A stretch of 64,000 bases of DNA from Epinephelus fuscoguttatus (GCF_011397635.1 NC_064767.1:22060537-22124536); one strand, 5' to 3'; positions 38,173-49,501 are shown, counted from the stretch's first letter. Program-made: numbers and translations. The notes: a model not told the origin generated them from the letters alone.

Positions 38173-38480
38173 TAGGGCTGCCCCCTGTCGACCACATGTA
38201 AGTCAACCAGAAATGTCATGAGTTGGCAAGATTTCATTGGTTGCTTAGTCGCAGAAAAAAAAACATGAACTCTATAAGGAGCTGCACCTTGTCAAAGTAA
38301 ATCAAACCTAACTACTGAAAGGACAGACACCGGAAGTGGCCACACTCAGCAGTCAGACAGGAGTCAGGTTGATTTACAGGGCTGGTACCTGCGGTTATTC
38401 CACAGGCTAGTTAATAACATGTCGGGCAGGAAATCCAAAGTGTGGGATCATTTTGAGAAGGTGAAGGACGAGCCCAAGGT
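38173..38480 (+). mobile_element. hAT transposon fragment (TAGGGCTGCCCC end, BED-finger start)
   Basis: It starts TAGGGCTGCCCCCTGTCGAC and shares the order GCTTAGTCGCAG, GGAGCTGCACCTTGTCA, CACTCAGCAGTCAGACAGG and CAGGGCTGGTACCTG with the complete copy at 58942-59876. It lacks ~270 bp of the interior of that copy. At 38419 an ATG opens a frame reading [17 protein letters not shown], the start of a BED-type zinc finger as found in hAT transposases. Homology to the other copy ends shortly after, so this copy is 3' truncated. Confidence 0.75.
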
Positions 38481-38614
38481 GATATGTGTGCATGCTTGCG
38501 CGAGACGGTGAGACATGGGCACGGCGTTCATGTGTGTTCACGTACTTTCGCTGGTCTCACGTGCAAGCGCGCACACGTGAGCACGGTGTACAGAGAGGCA
38601 GTTAGAGCTACAGG

Positions 38615-38797
38615 CTACAATGAGGCTAAAAACAGAGTTCAAATGACGTTTTTCCAAACAGTTGTGTTGCTACCCCCTCTCCCCGTGGATCTCCAGAAGT
38701 GTTGTGAGGACTCTAAACTTCACCTGAGCCTCCCTCGGCATATGGTTGAGTAGATAATGGCTGAATTTTCATTTTTGGGTGCACTATCCCTTTAAGT
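38615..38797 (-). mobile_element. Kolobok/T2-like MITE end (TTAAAGGGATAGTGCACCC)
   Basis: The right terminus is TTAA preceded by GTGCACTATCCCT; read on the minus strand it is TTAAAGGGATAGTGCACCC followed by AAAAATGAAAATTCAGCC, a recognisable fish MITE end. The left boundary against the hAT fragment is not resolved. Confidence 0.55.
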
Positions 38798-38918
38798 CCC
38801 AATATCCCCAAATGAGACAACAGTAAAGTCCCAATGTCCTCAAATGAGACAACAATAAAGTCCCAATATCCCCAAATGAGACAACAGTAAAGTCCCAATG
38901 TCCTCAAATGAGACAATA
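38794..38918. repeat. Minisatellite, 32-bp unit x 4 with a 64-bp higher-order pattern
   Basis: Four units of AGTCCCAATATCCCCAAATG plus AGACAACAGTAA alternate between two variants (ATATCCCC and ATGTCCTC). Copies 1 and 3 resemble each other, as do 2 and 4. The short minus-strand frame at 38713-38916 is generated by this array. Confidence 0.85.
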
Positions 38919-39155
38919 AGATTGGCCAAATTTGTTGTCATTTCAAACTACAAACATTATTAATCATAAATAATCAAGTTTCTACCATAAAGTGTTTTCA
39001 GGTTCTGGACCTTGTCCACTTCTGTGTGGGGATCAGCGGCAGACTGACTTGCAAAGATGGCAGCCATCTTGTTTTTACATGGATTAGTGTATTGTGCTCT
39101 TACTACCACTAGATGGCACAAAAAAGTGTCCATGAATGAGGACAACAGGTCTAAG

Positions 39156-40328
39156 TTAAAGGGATAGTTCGGGTTTTTGGACATGAAGTTGTGTGAAACA
39201 CTGACCATCTGTAGCTCTGATGTGACGGTGTCACTACTGTCAACGAGCCTCCTGCTCTGAGAAATGGCCCGTAGCTTACCGGAGAAAAAGTAGTTCTGAA
39301 GATAAAAGGGGACACGTAACCAAAAGGTTTTAAGCTACAAGAAAGTATGCATGTGTTTTGTTAGACAATTTAAATAATTTTAAAACATCCCCGCATTACG
39401 TCAGACCTTGCTATCAACCGGGACTATTTTCTGGCCAGTATCACTCCGCCGTGCAGGCCCGCAAGACAGCACGGCAACAGAAATCAGTCAGTTCATCACC
39501 ACGCCGTGCAGGTGCGCAGGATAGCAACGGCTAACGAAAACTTCATCGGCTGTTTCCAACAGAGAACCAGTAGGCTATTATTAGTGAGGAAAAAGATGTA
39601 CTAGCCCTATATATACCTACTACTACAGCGCAAACACCGGCTCAGGCTCACGACACACCCTCGTCAGCTGCTGTAGGTAAACAGAGGAATACCAAAATGG
39701 TGCGAACTTGTGATTTCCCCAGCTGTGGGAATAAAAACATCGCCAGCTCCCAATTCCATCGGTTTCCTGTTACAGATGTAACCCGTAGGCAACTTTGGCT
39801 AACCCACCACCAGAACAAAGCAGAGACTGGTCGTAATCACACAAATTCAAATTTCTATGTGATTGATTACTCATGTCATGGATTTAGCAGTTAGCCTAAT
39901 ATAATAAACTAAATGGCGACGGTAAAACGAGGCGCGTATAATGTACTCTCCACAACACAACAGGCTATTAGTTCAAACATTTTGTTTTACAGGCAGTCAG
40001 TTACAGACATCTTTTTTTAGACTGGTATTAGGTAATATATCTCTCTTTGGGCACAGCAGTGCGGAAATTGCGTTTTCTCTGTCCGTCGGGATCTGTGGGC
40101 AGCTGAAGTGAGCCTGACATACGCGCAGTTGCTTCACCCTCGCCGGCTTGGTAGCAAGGTTCATCCCAACTGACACAAGCCAAAGTCAAACTACTTTTTC
40201 TCCGGTAAGCTACGGGCCATTTCTCAGAGCAGGAGGCTCGTTGACAGTAGTGACACCGTCACATCAGAGCTACAGATGGTCAGCGTTTCACACAACTTCA
40301 TGTCCAAAAACCTGAACTATCCCTTTAA
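39156..40328 (+). mobile_element. Kolobok-type transposon with 140-bp TIRs and TTAA flanks
   Basis: The left TIR (39156-39295) and right TIR (40189-40328) are near-perfect inverted copies, each about 140 bp. They begin TTAAAGGGATAGTTCGGGTT on the left and the equivalent on the right. TTAA on both sides with AGGG termini is the Kolobok/T2 signature, and a THAP-domain frame inside (39697) fits, since Kolobok elements are known to encode THAP proteins. At 1173 bp it is far too short to be autonomous. Confidence 0.75.
39697..39894 (+). pseudogene. THAP-domain N-terminal fragment (transposon-derived)
   Basis: A 65-codon frame starting MVRTCDFPSCGN, then QFHRFPVTD and RRQLWL. This matches the start of a THAP zinc finger: Cys at 5 and 10, then the FHxFP and RxxW positions. 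The second zinc pair (C-x2-H) is absent, so the domain is incomplete; either an exon boundary or decay ends it after about residue 60. It lies inside the TTAA/TIR element and is most likely a residue of that element's own coding capacity. Function is not expected. Confidence 0.6.
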
Positions 40329-40823
40329 GAATGATGTATAAGGTCAAGTAAACCCAAAATGTGATGTCCTCATATGAGGACGCTGGGTCTCAGGAGGATA
40401 TGGTCCCCACTCAGTCAATAAATCAATGTTTTCTCCATTGCCCATGGAGGCATGCGAGAAAAACAAAGTTTTCTTCACAAATTCAAGGTTACCACAGTAT
40501 AATAAACTGAAATACAAATGGTCATTTTGTCAATCAAGTATTCCTTTAAACTTGTTTTCAGCATGTACTAATGCAAAAGCTGTCCAAAATTTTGGATGGA
40601 CAAGAAGTTTCCAGAACTGCAGGTGGCAACAAAACTGCTGTGCAGCATGCTGCTAATGCTGCTAAATCACAGCAACCTAACAGACAAAAGCCAATAAAGT
40701 GAAACATAAAAGACACCAAAAATGTGAAGACATTGCTACTGCTATCCTTCCTTTACCTAACCCTAATAATACTGCAATATGCACCAGATTTTTCTACTGC
40801 TGTAGGCTTATAAAATTGCTTGT

Positions 40824-40854
<31 letters not shown>

Positions 40855-41099
40855 CTTTTTAAGCAGTCTGTTTTTAAGTTACGTTTGTTTGTTTTAATTT
40901 ACAACACAAAGATGTTAAGATGTTTAACTGTGTTGTCTGTAAACTTGCCTCACCAAACTGGAGCAAACGGCCGACTGAAGCCCACTGCGCAGCTGCAGTT
41001 GCGCTTCTCTCTGCCTCTTCACAATCTTTGTGGGCCTTCATGTCGCTCCGCCTTTTATGCAAAACGCCTTCGGTATCCGGAAATTAACAATCTCGTGAT
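40329..41099. other. hps6 upstream region
   Basis: It holds a possible MITE end at about 40550 (GTATTCCTTTAAA), the GATA microsatellite and otherwise unremarkable sequence. A GC rise begins near 40960 (CTGCGCAGCTGCAGTTGCGC), which may be the start of the hps6 promoter. Confidence 0.4.
40824..40854. repeat. (GATA)n microsatellite
   Basis: Seven to eight GATA units without interruption. Confidence 0.95.
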
Positions 41100-41429
41100 G
41101 TCAGGGCAGAGCTAGCATAGCATCGGAATGACTTCAGTGGCTCTCTCGGTTTGGACCTAAAACTTTTCCAGCGGTTTCTGTCAGCTAACAGTTTAGCCTC
41201 GTTGTCGTCTGCCAACATGGGGTCACCGGGGTCGAAGGGTGTCGGAGGATGTATTCTTCCGCACGGAGGTTAACACCGGGATGAAGCCTCTCGTAACGGG
41301 ATGCTGCTGTTCGGTTAGTCTCTCCGGAGGTCAGATTTAAATGCCACACAAGCTAGCAGGCTAGTTGATACGTCGTGGCGAGTTAATTACAAACTAGTTT
41401 CAGCTGTTAGCGGCTGGAAACGGGGAGTT
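41100..41429 (+). promoter_or_regulatory. hps6: Probable hps6 promoter/5' UTR with four short uORFs
   Basis: This GC-enriched, TATA-less stretch lies immediately before the hps6 start. If it is transcribed unspliced, it contains four upstream ATG frames that end before the main start: 41217-41273 (18 codons, strong AACATGG context), 41281-41340, 41301-41318 and 41341-41364. None overlaps the hps6 start. The transcription start site is unknown. Confidence 0.5.
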
Positions 41430-44201
41430 ATGGCGCGGTTGGTGTTGGAGCAACTTTCAGACTTCGGGGACTACAGTGGCGGTAAGCAGCTGACAGAGGT
41501 CTTTAATAACAGCCTGTCAAATGTTCGCCTGAGCCCAGATGGACGTCATGTTCATGCCATCCTCCACAATCCTAAAGTCGGTCTTGTGACTTTTGACAAG
41601 TATGAAAAACCCCATCCGGCCCAGAACCAGAAGAAGCTGGATTTGCGGTTGACCCAACCCGTGCCTGTTGTGGATGTTTTGTACTTGGACCATAATAATA
41701 ATGGTGGCGGAGACACAGCGACTGTGGCGGTGGTTTATGAGAATGGAAAAGCTGAGTTTTGGAAATTCCAGGAGTGCAAAGCTGGCTGGCATCTCCTGCA
41801 AACATCAGATTTATGCAACAGCCCCCGAGCAAGAGTGGTGTCTGTGTGTGCCTGTCCCAACCTTATCATCTGGTGTGAGGAGAGGCCGCCTTCAGAGAGC
41901 ACCCCTGCCCTCAGCTCCACCAGGAATAAGCTGAGATACTGTGTTTGCAGACGTGACTACGAGGTGGAGGAGGGGGCTGTCAGCTTGGGAGGGGTGAGAA
42001 TCGCCCTGCACAACAATCCTAAATTCACTGTGGTCAGCTCAGGTGAATATGTGCATCTTCTGCCAGATGTGAAAGCAAAGCCGCTGTTGAGTGTCTCCAA
42101 ATTTCTCCTCTGCTGGTCCCCTCGCCATGACTCCTTCACAGTCAGCACCACGTGTAAAAACACTCCTCTGAAAAAGCTCTCAGCTAAAGAGTCTGACTTA
42201 AAGAGGCTGGTGACAGACTGTTTGGGATATTTATCAACTCTTGAACCACCTGAGATCTACGACTTCTGTCCTGCAGCCTGTGGAGGCCTGCTGCTGCTGC
42301 TCAGCACAGGGTGGGTGTGTCTCCTGCAGAAAGATGGGGTGCTGCGGCAGGTATTCAAACTGATGGACAACTGCTTGGTAAAGTCTGGCACTCACACAAG
42401 CCTTTGCATGTATCAGGACACACTGGCGCTGCTGGTAGGTCAAAACCTGCATCTGATAGATGTGAACTGTGGCAGAGAGCTGGAAAATATAACACTGAAG
42501 AGGGAGGGGGTGTTGTATGTAAACCAGGCTGAAAGATGTGCACCTCACCTGCTCTCAGAAACTGGACTTTATGTGGTTGTGAACAAGGGGACAGACTCTA
42601 GAGACTGCAACTCTAAGCTGAAGCCTGGAGTGGAGAGTATTCATCCTGGAGCCCTCCTCATAGAGGCTGTCTTTGAGGAGGCCTGTAAATACTACCAGCA
42701 GAGGAGCCTGAGCAGCACCCAGCTCACTGTGGACGCACTAAAGAAGGGAGGAAGGTTCCAGGCTCCCATCTCTTTAGCCTCCATCCTCAGGAACTACCTC
42801 AGAACAGGGCTGAGGCAGAAAGTAGCAGAGCCGTCCCAGAACGGAGGAGGTGGCTGCGACGCAGGGCAAGACAAGCTAATGGGCTCTCTGGAGGCTGAGC
42901 TCAAGGCTCTGGTCTCTCTGGAGGAGGTGAAGGGGAGTTTAGTGAGGGGGAATGTTAAAGAGGTGGAGGCGGTGTGTGAGAGTCTAGTTGAGAAAGAAGT
43001 AGCCAGGCTGCTGTCTGCCTCAGAGCTGGATAAAGAGGCCCTGCTTTACCTCAACTCCATCTTCAGCATGTTCCCCCGCCAGGTGTGGAGGGCAGCGCAG
43101 GCCACCCTTCAGCTACACTACAACGGGGAGGGCTCTCTGTCTAGCAGGGCTCCCCCAGACGTGTGGAAAACTGTCCTCAGTCCTGCTGTGACACCCAGCA
43201 CCCCATCCGGCCTCCCACTCACCAACGGTCAGCCAAAACACAATCATAGCCTCAAGGGTGATTACATCCACAACTGTAAAGCCAAACCTTCAAGCTCCTC
43301 TTCCCCAGCCGCCCTGCCTGTGTTTGAGCTCCTGTGCCACTCAGTATTCCACTTTCAGCCCAGCTGGTTGCCCAAGTTCCTCGAGCTCGCCCAGCAGCAG
43401 CAGGGCTCAGCCGGCCTGGGCCTGAGCCTGGCCTCTTCCTCCTGGGGCTTCTCTGGTGGAAGAGGAGGGGAGGGCGGGGAGAACAACGTGCCACTCTACA
43501 AACGAGCCCTGTGCGTTTTGTCCACCCTGACGCCGGACAGAGACCAGTGCCAGGACTTGGAGGTGGAGCTGCTGCTGGTGAGTGGGCGGCCTAATGCCAT
43601 CTTGCAGGCGCTGAGGATCCTCATGGCCAAGCAGCAGTGGGAGAGGGTCACCCAGGTGGCGCAGAAGTTCTGCAAACAGAGTCCGCTGCTCAACAAGGAG
43701 ATTTTCACTACTCTGCTGTGCGAGGTGGCTCAGCACAGAGACCTGGACCCCTATTTGGACCTGCTGTGGGCGCTGTGCCCTGAGGACCTCACTGTCACCA
43801 CTATTCTCAACTTGGTGCTGAAAAACCTCCCCTCCCCTAACACCCCTCCATCCTCCTCCTCTTCCTCCTCCTTCTCCTTTGGAAGTACAACCTCATCCCC
43901 TGCTCCCTTCGCAGACGCCCACAGCAGCCAGCTGACCATCGGGCTGCTGAAACCTCTGCTCAGAAAAGTGCTTCAGAGGGAGATGAAGCCCAGCCAGCAC
44001 TATGCAGACATCCTCCAGTCACCATCATTCCCCCCTCCTGCACCTCCTCGCCAGCCTGCAGAGCAGCCCAGGACTGTCACAGACCCAAGCACAGACTCAC
44101 CTCTCGAGAACGTCGCCCCGGCTTCACTCCCAGAAACACCTGAACAGCAGTCGTCCACATACACAAACGTTAGGGTGGCGCTACCTGCTAACTCACTTTG
44201 A
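41430..44201 (+). CDS. hps6: HPS6, BLOC-2 complex subunit
   Basis: HPS6 is a subunit of BLOC-2 (with HPS3 and HPS5), a cytosolic peripheral-membrane complex that directs cargo to lysosome-related organelles; loss causes Hermansky-Pudlak syndrome. The gene is a single 923-codon exon, as in mammals. Recognisable landmarks in order are SPDGRH near residue 35, IIWCEER near 148, FEEACKYYQQRSL near 416, APPDVWK near 570, FELLCHS and WLPKFLELAQQQ near 630-650, LELLLVSGRP-like VELLLVSGRP near 713, LLNKEIFTTLLCE near 755, LTIGLLKPLL near 835, and YADILQSPSFPPPAPP near 860. The first half would be a beta-propeller and the second half alpha-helical. The start is the first in-frame ATG and matches the expected N-terminus. 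The protein is longer than the human one (775): extra length sits in low-complexity Ser/Pro linkers (about 585-630 and 810-830) and in a ~50-residue C-terminal tail. No frame damage is visible. Confidence 0.96.
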   Translation: MARLVLEQLSDFGDYSGGKQLTEVFNNSLSNVRLSPDGRHVHAILHNPKVGLVTFDKYEKPHPAQNQKKLDLRLTQPVPVVDVLYLDHNNNGGGDTATVAVVYENGKAEFWKFQECKAGWHLLQTSDLCNSPRARVVSVCACPNLIIWCEERPPSESTPALSSTRNKLRYCVCRRDYEVEEGAVSLGGVRIALHNNPKFTVVSSGEYVHLLPDVKAKPLLSVSKFLLCWSPRHDSFTVSTTCKNTPLKKLSAKESDLKRLVTDCLGYLSTLEPPEIYDFCPAACGGLLLLLSTGWVCLLQKDGVLRQVFKLMDNCLVKSGTHTSLCMYQDTLALLVGQNLHLIDVNCGRELENITLKREGVLYVNQAERCAPHLLSETGLYVVVNKGTDSRDCNSKLKPGVESIHPGALLIEAVFEEACKYYQQRSLSSTQLTVDALKKGGRFQAPISLASILRNYLRTGLRQKVAEPSQNGGGGCDAGQDKLMGSLEAELKALVSLEEVKGSLVRGNVKEVEAVCESLVEKEVARLLSASELDKEALLYLNSIFSMFPRQVWRAAQATLQLHYNGEGSLSSRAPPDVWKTVLSPAVTPSTPSGLPLTNGQPKHNHSLKGDYIHNCKAKPSSSSSPAALPVFELLCHSVFHFQPSWLPKFLELAQQQQGSAGLGLSLASSSWGFSGGRGGEGGENNVPLYKRALCVLSTLTPDRDQCQDLEVELLLVSGRPNAILQALRILMAKQQWERVTQVAQKFCKQSPLLNKEIFTTLLCEVAQHRDLDPYLDLLWALCPEDLTVTTILNLVLKNLPSPNTPPSSSSSSSFSFGSTTSSPAPFADAHSSQLTIGLLKPLLRKVLQREMKPSQHYADILQSPSFPPPAPPRQPAEQPRTVTDPSTDSPLENVAPASLPETPEQQSSTYTNVRVALPANSL

Positions 44202-46130
44202 TTCCCACAGACATTCAAAATGGAGAACAAAACCTGTCTCATAAAACATTCCACACATAATCTGACCAAACTGTGAAGCAGCGTGTGTCGACAATCAAGT
44301 TAAAACAGAGTAATATCATCATGTTGCAGGTTTCATGCAGTTAATTGTGACATTTGATGGTGTTTTTAAAAAAAGATTGGTATGAAGTATGACTACTAGA
44401 AACTATGAAATGACTACTGAAGATCTTACCAATGTAAATACTGCAGGTAATTTTAAGTCTTAATGTGTATATACTGTGTCTGCAATGTTATTTATCTCTT
44501 AAGCCTTAACTGCACGTGAATGTTATTGCGTAGTGTTGCATTGAATAAGCTTAGCCTTTATCAGAATCCCATCAGGTAATGATAATGTCAGAAACAAAGC
44601 CACTAACTCCCATATTTGGGGTTTTATCGAATCTGTGTGTAGAGTATTCTCTGTCCTCGCCTATAACGTAGCAGATGTCCACTAATTGTAGCCGAGTTTA
44701 GCTGCCTTTCAGTTGTTGATGTCAAAGTGTGTTCCTGCAGTGGTTAATCTACTGAGACAAGCCAGCCTTTGTGTTTGTTTTAAGTGTGGTACGGTTTAGA
44801 AGAGGAGGAGGAGGAGGAGGGTCCAAGGTCCCTTCACTGACTTCTAGTTTTGTACTTAACATATCACAAGTGCTTAAACATTAACCTGGTTTAGATGGGC
44901 TTAACTAGACTGCGTAATCTCTGTAAACCAAACCCCAAACAGTCTGCCTGTCCGGCATCTTTCAATCCTTGTCATCCATTTGTCCCTCCAGACTCCATCT
45001 TGTCCTCTCTGCTCCCCGGGCAGCCCGACTCGCAGGACATTCCAGACATAATACCCAGTAAAGTGACTCACAGTTCGACTCTAAATTCAATTTCAGAGGT
45101 AATTCTGTTAGGATTCGAGTGCGGGTTGGGCACGCTGTGGCTAACATAGGCGCCCTGCTGCTTTTGCATAAGGTCATGTACGTCTTCATGGACCCAGTGA
45201 TGGTAATGTTATTAGAGATGTTAGGTCCTCTGTCTTCTTTTCTCCATGCTCTGAAACTGATTGCACTTTTATATAACCCCAGTCAGTATTGTCTGTATCA
45301 TGCATGTTGAAATGAATGTTTTCTGATTAAGTGCTGTAAACAAAAGTATATTTAAGTTCCTATTGATGCCTTTGTTGATGCTTGAGCAGTTTATATGACT
45401 TGTCTTAGTCAAAGAAGTGTTGCTTTGTATGTAAATGTGGAGCCTTCCAAAACAAAATGCTATCTATGTTGTAGCAATCTTTGGAAGACTTCTACAATAG
45501 GTGAGGTACTGACAGAGAAACTCCTGTGACATCTGTTAAAGTGCTGAATGACAGCCAGGCTCTAAAATGCTGCAGAACAATCAGTGTGCCTCTCACAGTG
45601 CAGCTCTTCATTTACAGGGCAGTGTGACATTCCTGCTACAGTGTCTCTCTGCTGGAGAAAGGACTGCAGGTAGATCAGAGGATAACAGCTCCTGGCCTCC
45701 ACAGTCAAAGGCTTTTTTCCATGACACTTTGAATATGAAGCCTGCTGATTTACCCTCTGCTCTGATTGGTGTACTAATGATATCATTCCAATCTCTTTGT
45801 ACACTTGAACGAGCTTAATCTGTGTGACTGATTTCACTTCAGTGCCATGAGTTTTGCTGTGTACCAGACATGTTTCAGCAAATCTGAGAGTCACTGGGAA
45901 CTCCCTGACTTCCCCCAGACAGGCCACTCAGCCTGATGTTACAACTGTGCAGATGTCAAATATTAATCTGCCCTAAACTTTGTTTTTGGTTTCTCTTTTC
46001 AAATGGGAATTTCTTCCAGATGTGCTCGACAAACTTTAGCATCTTTAATTGTTATTTGAAAAAAGAAAATGTATGCGAGTATTTATGAACTGATGCTGTA
46101 TGCTATTAAACTGAGGAGAAAACTTCTGTT
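44202..46130 (+). other. hps6: hps6 3' UTR (probable)
   Basis: The interval has no coding signal. The best poly(A) signal is ATTAAA at 46105-46110, followed about 15 bp later by TG-rich sequence. A (GAG)n purine run lies at 44801-44820. An earlier poly(A) site cannot be excluded. Confidence 0.5.
46105..46110 (+). terminator. hps6: Candidate hps6 polyadenylation signal ATTAAA
   Basis: This common AATAAA variant has a downstream TTCTGTTTGCTGTCCTG stretch that could serve as the GU-rich element. Confidence 0.45.
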
Positions 46131-49100
46131 TGCTGTCCTGAGTTTTACATATTCAGTCACTGTTCTGTTAGGTTGAGCTGCTTCGTCTCCTCCATCTCAG
46201 CCCAGAGTCTCTGACGTTGGTGCTCTGAATAAGAGTTCATTCCAGCAGTGTTCAAATTCGGTCCAGTTTGTTCCAGAGTGTGCTCTAGTGTTCGAAGTGA
46301 CTTCTTACAGCTGCATCCTGTGTCACAAATGTCTGTTAATGCACTGAAATGACATTAGCTAACTTTAAATTGTATCGGAAATTCAGGTTTCTAATTGGGC
46401 TCAGGCCCAAAACAGCTGCTGTGGTTCTGGCTCAGGTTGGGCTTTCACAGAAACTGTAAGTTGATGTAGGGTCTGATTTTGTTGCGCCCGACCAAAGCTC
46501 TTGTACTGTGAAATGCAATCCATTACTGCAGCCCTGCAACAAATGTGAAGCTTGTAATGTTCAGTGTTGTGGTTGCACTCTGGTAGCATTTGAAAGCTTT
46601 TAATTTGTTGTGGCGTTGTTATGGAGAGCTGCTCCTCACCGCAGGATGGAGGGACTGAACAGAGAGCCACCAAACAACACATTTATCTGTCAGCTAGCTT
46701 CTTTTCATGGTGCTGTCAAACATGTTATTGTCGTCTACCTGTTCCCGCACATTGCTGTTGTTCTGGTTTGTTCAGCTCTATCAGCACGTTACATTCACAC
46801 CACTGCACAGCAACAGGTTGAGCTGACAAATCACACAGTATTCAATTTCAAACATATCTCAGGCAGTGTACACTTTTAGGGTTGTTCATTTGTTTATTCA
46901 CAGCTAATTCAGTTGAACCTGAAAAACAGCCATCTGATATAAAAGCTCAGCTATGCCATTTGAGGTCTGTACACACAATCATTCATTCACATGATCCACT
47001 GCCCCCATTTCTGAGTTACACCATATCCCTTCCATGGACAAATCCACTTACAGCTGCAGTCTCGTGTGTGTGTGTATGTGATCTGGTGGAGGGATTTGAG
47101 TGTGTAAACGCACTCGAATATTTCCATGGTCAAGGCCTATGTGAGGAATGTTCACTCGTTACCCATTAAGCTTCTCTTAACCCGCTCTGAAAACAACAAA
47201 AGCACAGATAAGGACACCGAGTGCATGTATCTAACTGCTGGCTCTCGCAGCAAATAGGCAGGTTCCACACGGTGATGTGAGGGTGTGCAATCACAAGAGT
47301 GGAATAAGTGGGGGGTAGTGAGTCCTGTATCTTCAGTGTGAGAGGGTAATAAGAGGATGAGTCTTCCAAAAGGGCGACGAAATAGCAGAGGGCTGATACC
47401 TGATACCTGAAACATCCCTCAGCCAGCCTGTCTATTTTCCTCCCTCTTTCTTTCTCTTTCATTTTGCGTCACACCTTCCTTTCTTCTTACTAATTTCCTC
47501 TCTATCCAGGCTCTTGTATTACAAAGGTTTTGAGTCACGTCCGTGCTGTAACGCCATTGATTCACTTGTTCTAATTATAGGTGGCATCCTGTAAACAATA
47601 ACAAATCCAGACAGACGCTGGCTGGCCGTGTCTGTTCCTCTGTCTGCTGAACAGCTGACTGTACGCTACAGAGCTGCATCAGTGGAAGGATAAATGCATT
47701 AAAAGGCATTTTAATAATATATGAGTTAGTTTATATTTCACACAAGTCAGGAGTACCTACAGAAAGGCAACTCTGAAGCTTGCAGCAGCTGAGAATGCCA
47801 CAAAATACAGAGTATGGTGATATTTCTTATACCTTATAGTTAATGCAGTTTATAGATTTAATAACCACACTGCTGCTCCTGTTTTGTCTCCACTGATTGA
47901 GCTATAAATGAGCCTATTGATCATCAACCTAATATCAAATTTGTGATTTCATTTGTATGCTGATTGGCTGACAAGTCGAATTAATCATTTACCCAACCGA
48001 GCAGTTTGCAAATGCCAAAGAGAAAAGCCTGTGTGAGTTAATAGAATCTCAGAAATGGGTTTGCATTGTTTAAAACCTGTTTCAAATTAGTTTAGAAGAT
48101 AGTTGCTCCTTTAAGGAAAAATGTCTGTTGTTGCTTCGTAGTCAGTGTCGTCAACAGGGAGATCTGGGGTTTTCAAATCCTCAATCCAGGTGCTATAAAA
48201 CTTCCTGTGCTTAGAAAAGTCCCTTGTGGTATGTCTGTTGGTATTTGACCATGAGTTAATCAACACAGATTCATACTGTTGTAAAATATTCAAATAAAAG
48301 TTCGATTTTCACATCTTAATTTTCAACCAGCTCACGCTAATTTCCTCCTCTCATATGTTAATTAATCTACACAGTGTCACATGAGCGGGGAGCTAATCTG
48401 TTAGCATAGCTGCATGGCAGTAATTATACAGTCACAAAGACGCACCATCTCTGTACCACAGTAAATCAGAACATGCTTTTAACTGCTTATAGGATGGTGC
48501 AGACTCTACTCAGCGGAGTTTGTTAGATTTCGTTTCTGACAAACTTCAATCCAAAGGGACGACAAATGTGCACTGTGAAAAGCATTTTCATGGTTTGTGT
48601 GGAGAATAGACTCTGACTGATCTCTGGGATTCCACTCACGTCACGGCTAAAAGGTAGAAAAATGCACAGCAGACTTGATAAGTGGCAATCTTTACTTGAC
48701 AGTAGTTTTCACAACAGCTCGCAGAAATGTTCACAACCTTGTAATCACATTGAGCAAACAGACCATATAAAGTGCTGTGTAACGAACAGACAAAACACAA
48801 TCTACACTTGAGCACAACGTACAAAAATCATCGTTATCCAATATGTGAATCACATCAGTCAAAATCAATATGTACAAAAAACATACTTGCAAGCAAAGAC
48901 TTGCTTTGTGTAGCTTGCAAACAGCAGTGTTAGGGCCACATCAGTTTTACCAGTCACATCTGTCACACAAATACAAATATTCATTTCATGATTCATACAG
49001 AAAAATTGTGCTTTGATTCCCAATATTAGTGCAAGTGTAATTAAGAATTTAATTAAGACGTGTTTCCCATTGGAATAAGATTGCCGAACCGTGGCAGTGG

Positions 49101-49495
49101 ACAGACAGAGGCTGGCACATTGTAAAAAAAGCCTGTTGGCACAGTAACACACTGCTGCGTTCTCTGAGAGCACTGCACGCCAACATCACTGTAAACACAT
49201 GGAAATGTGATCGACTCTCAACAAAGATCGGCTTTAGAGTTTAAAATTTGAAGCAGATATTCTCAGACTCCAGCAGCAGCTCAGTTCATACATTAAATAT
49301 ATATTATAAAAATAATGTAATACAATAAAACTCTTTGAAATGTTTCTTTAAATTGATGGAAAAATCCCTGCAGATTCCCTTATGCCCTGTGTCCCCCTGA
49401 GGTCAATTCAAAGATGCTGTGTGTGATGTTTGACATCTGTTTTATGACCACTGTAGCCGCTTTGCGTCTTTAAAAAAAGTCTGTAACCTCACTAT
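46131..49495. other. Convergent intergenic region between hps6 and prom2
   Basis: No gene is recognised here; open frames are short and domain-free. The region separates the 3' ends of the two convergent genes. A GGGCTCAGGCCCAAAACAGC-type segment near 46400 may be an eroded repeat. Confidence 0.45.
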
Positions 49496-49501
49496 TTTAT
49501 T
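49496..49501 (-). terminator. prom2: Candidate prom2 polyadenylation signal AATAAA
   Basis: Plus-strand TTTATT equals AATAAA on the minus strand, about 130 bp after the prom2 stop codon. It is the nearest canonical signal and implies a short 3' UTR (49632 down to about 49480). Confidence 0.55.

Noticed and set aside
41517..44269. Several 60-109 codon frames on both strands within hps6
   Set aside because: They are shadows of the 923-codon hps6 frame.
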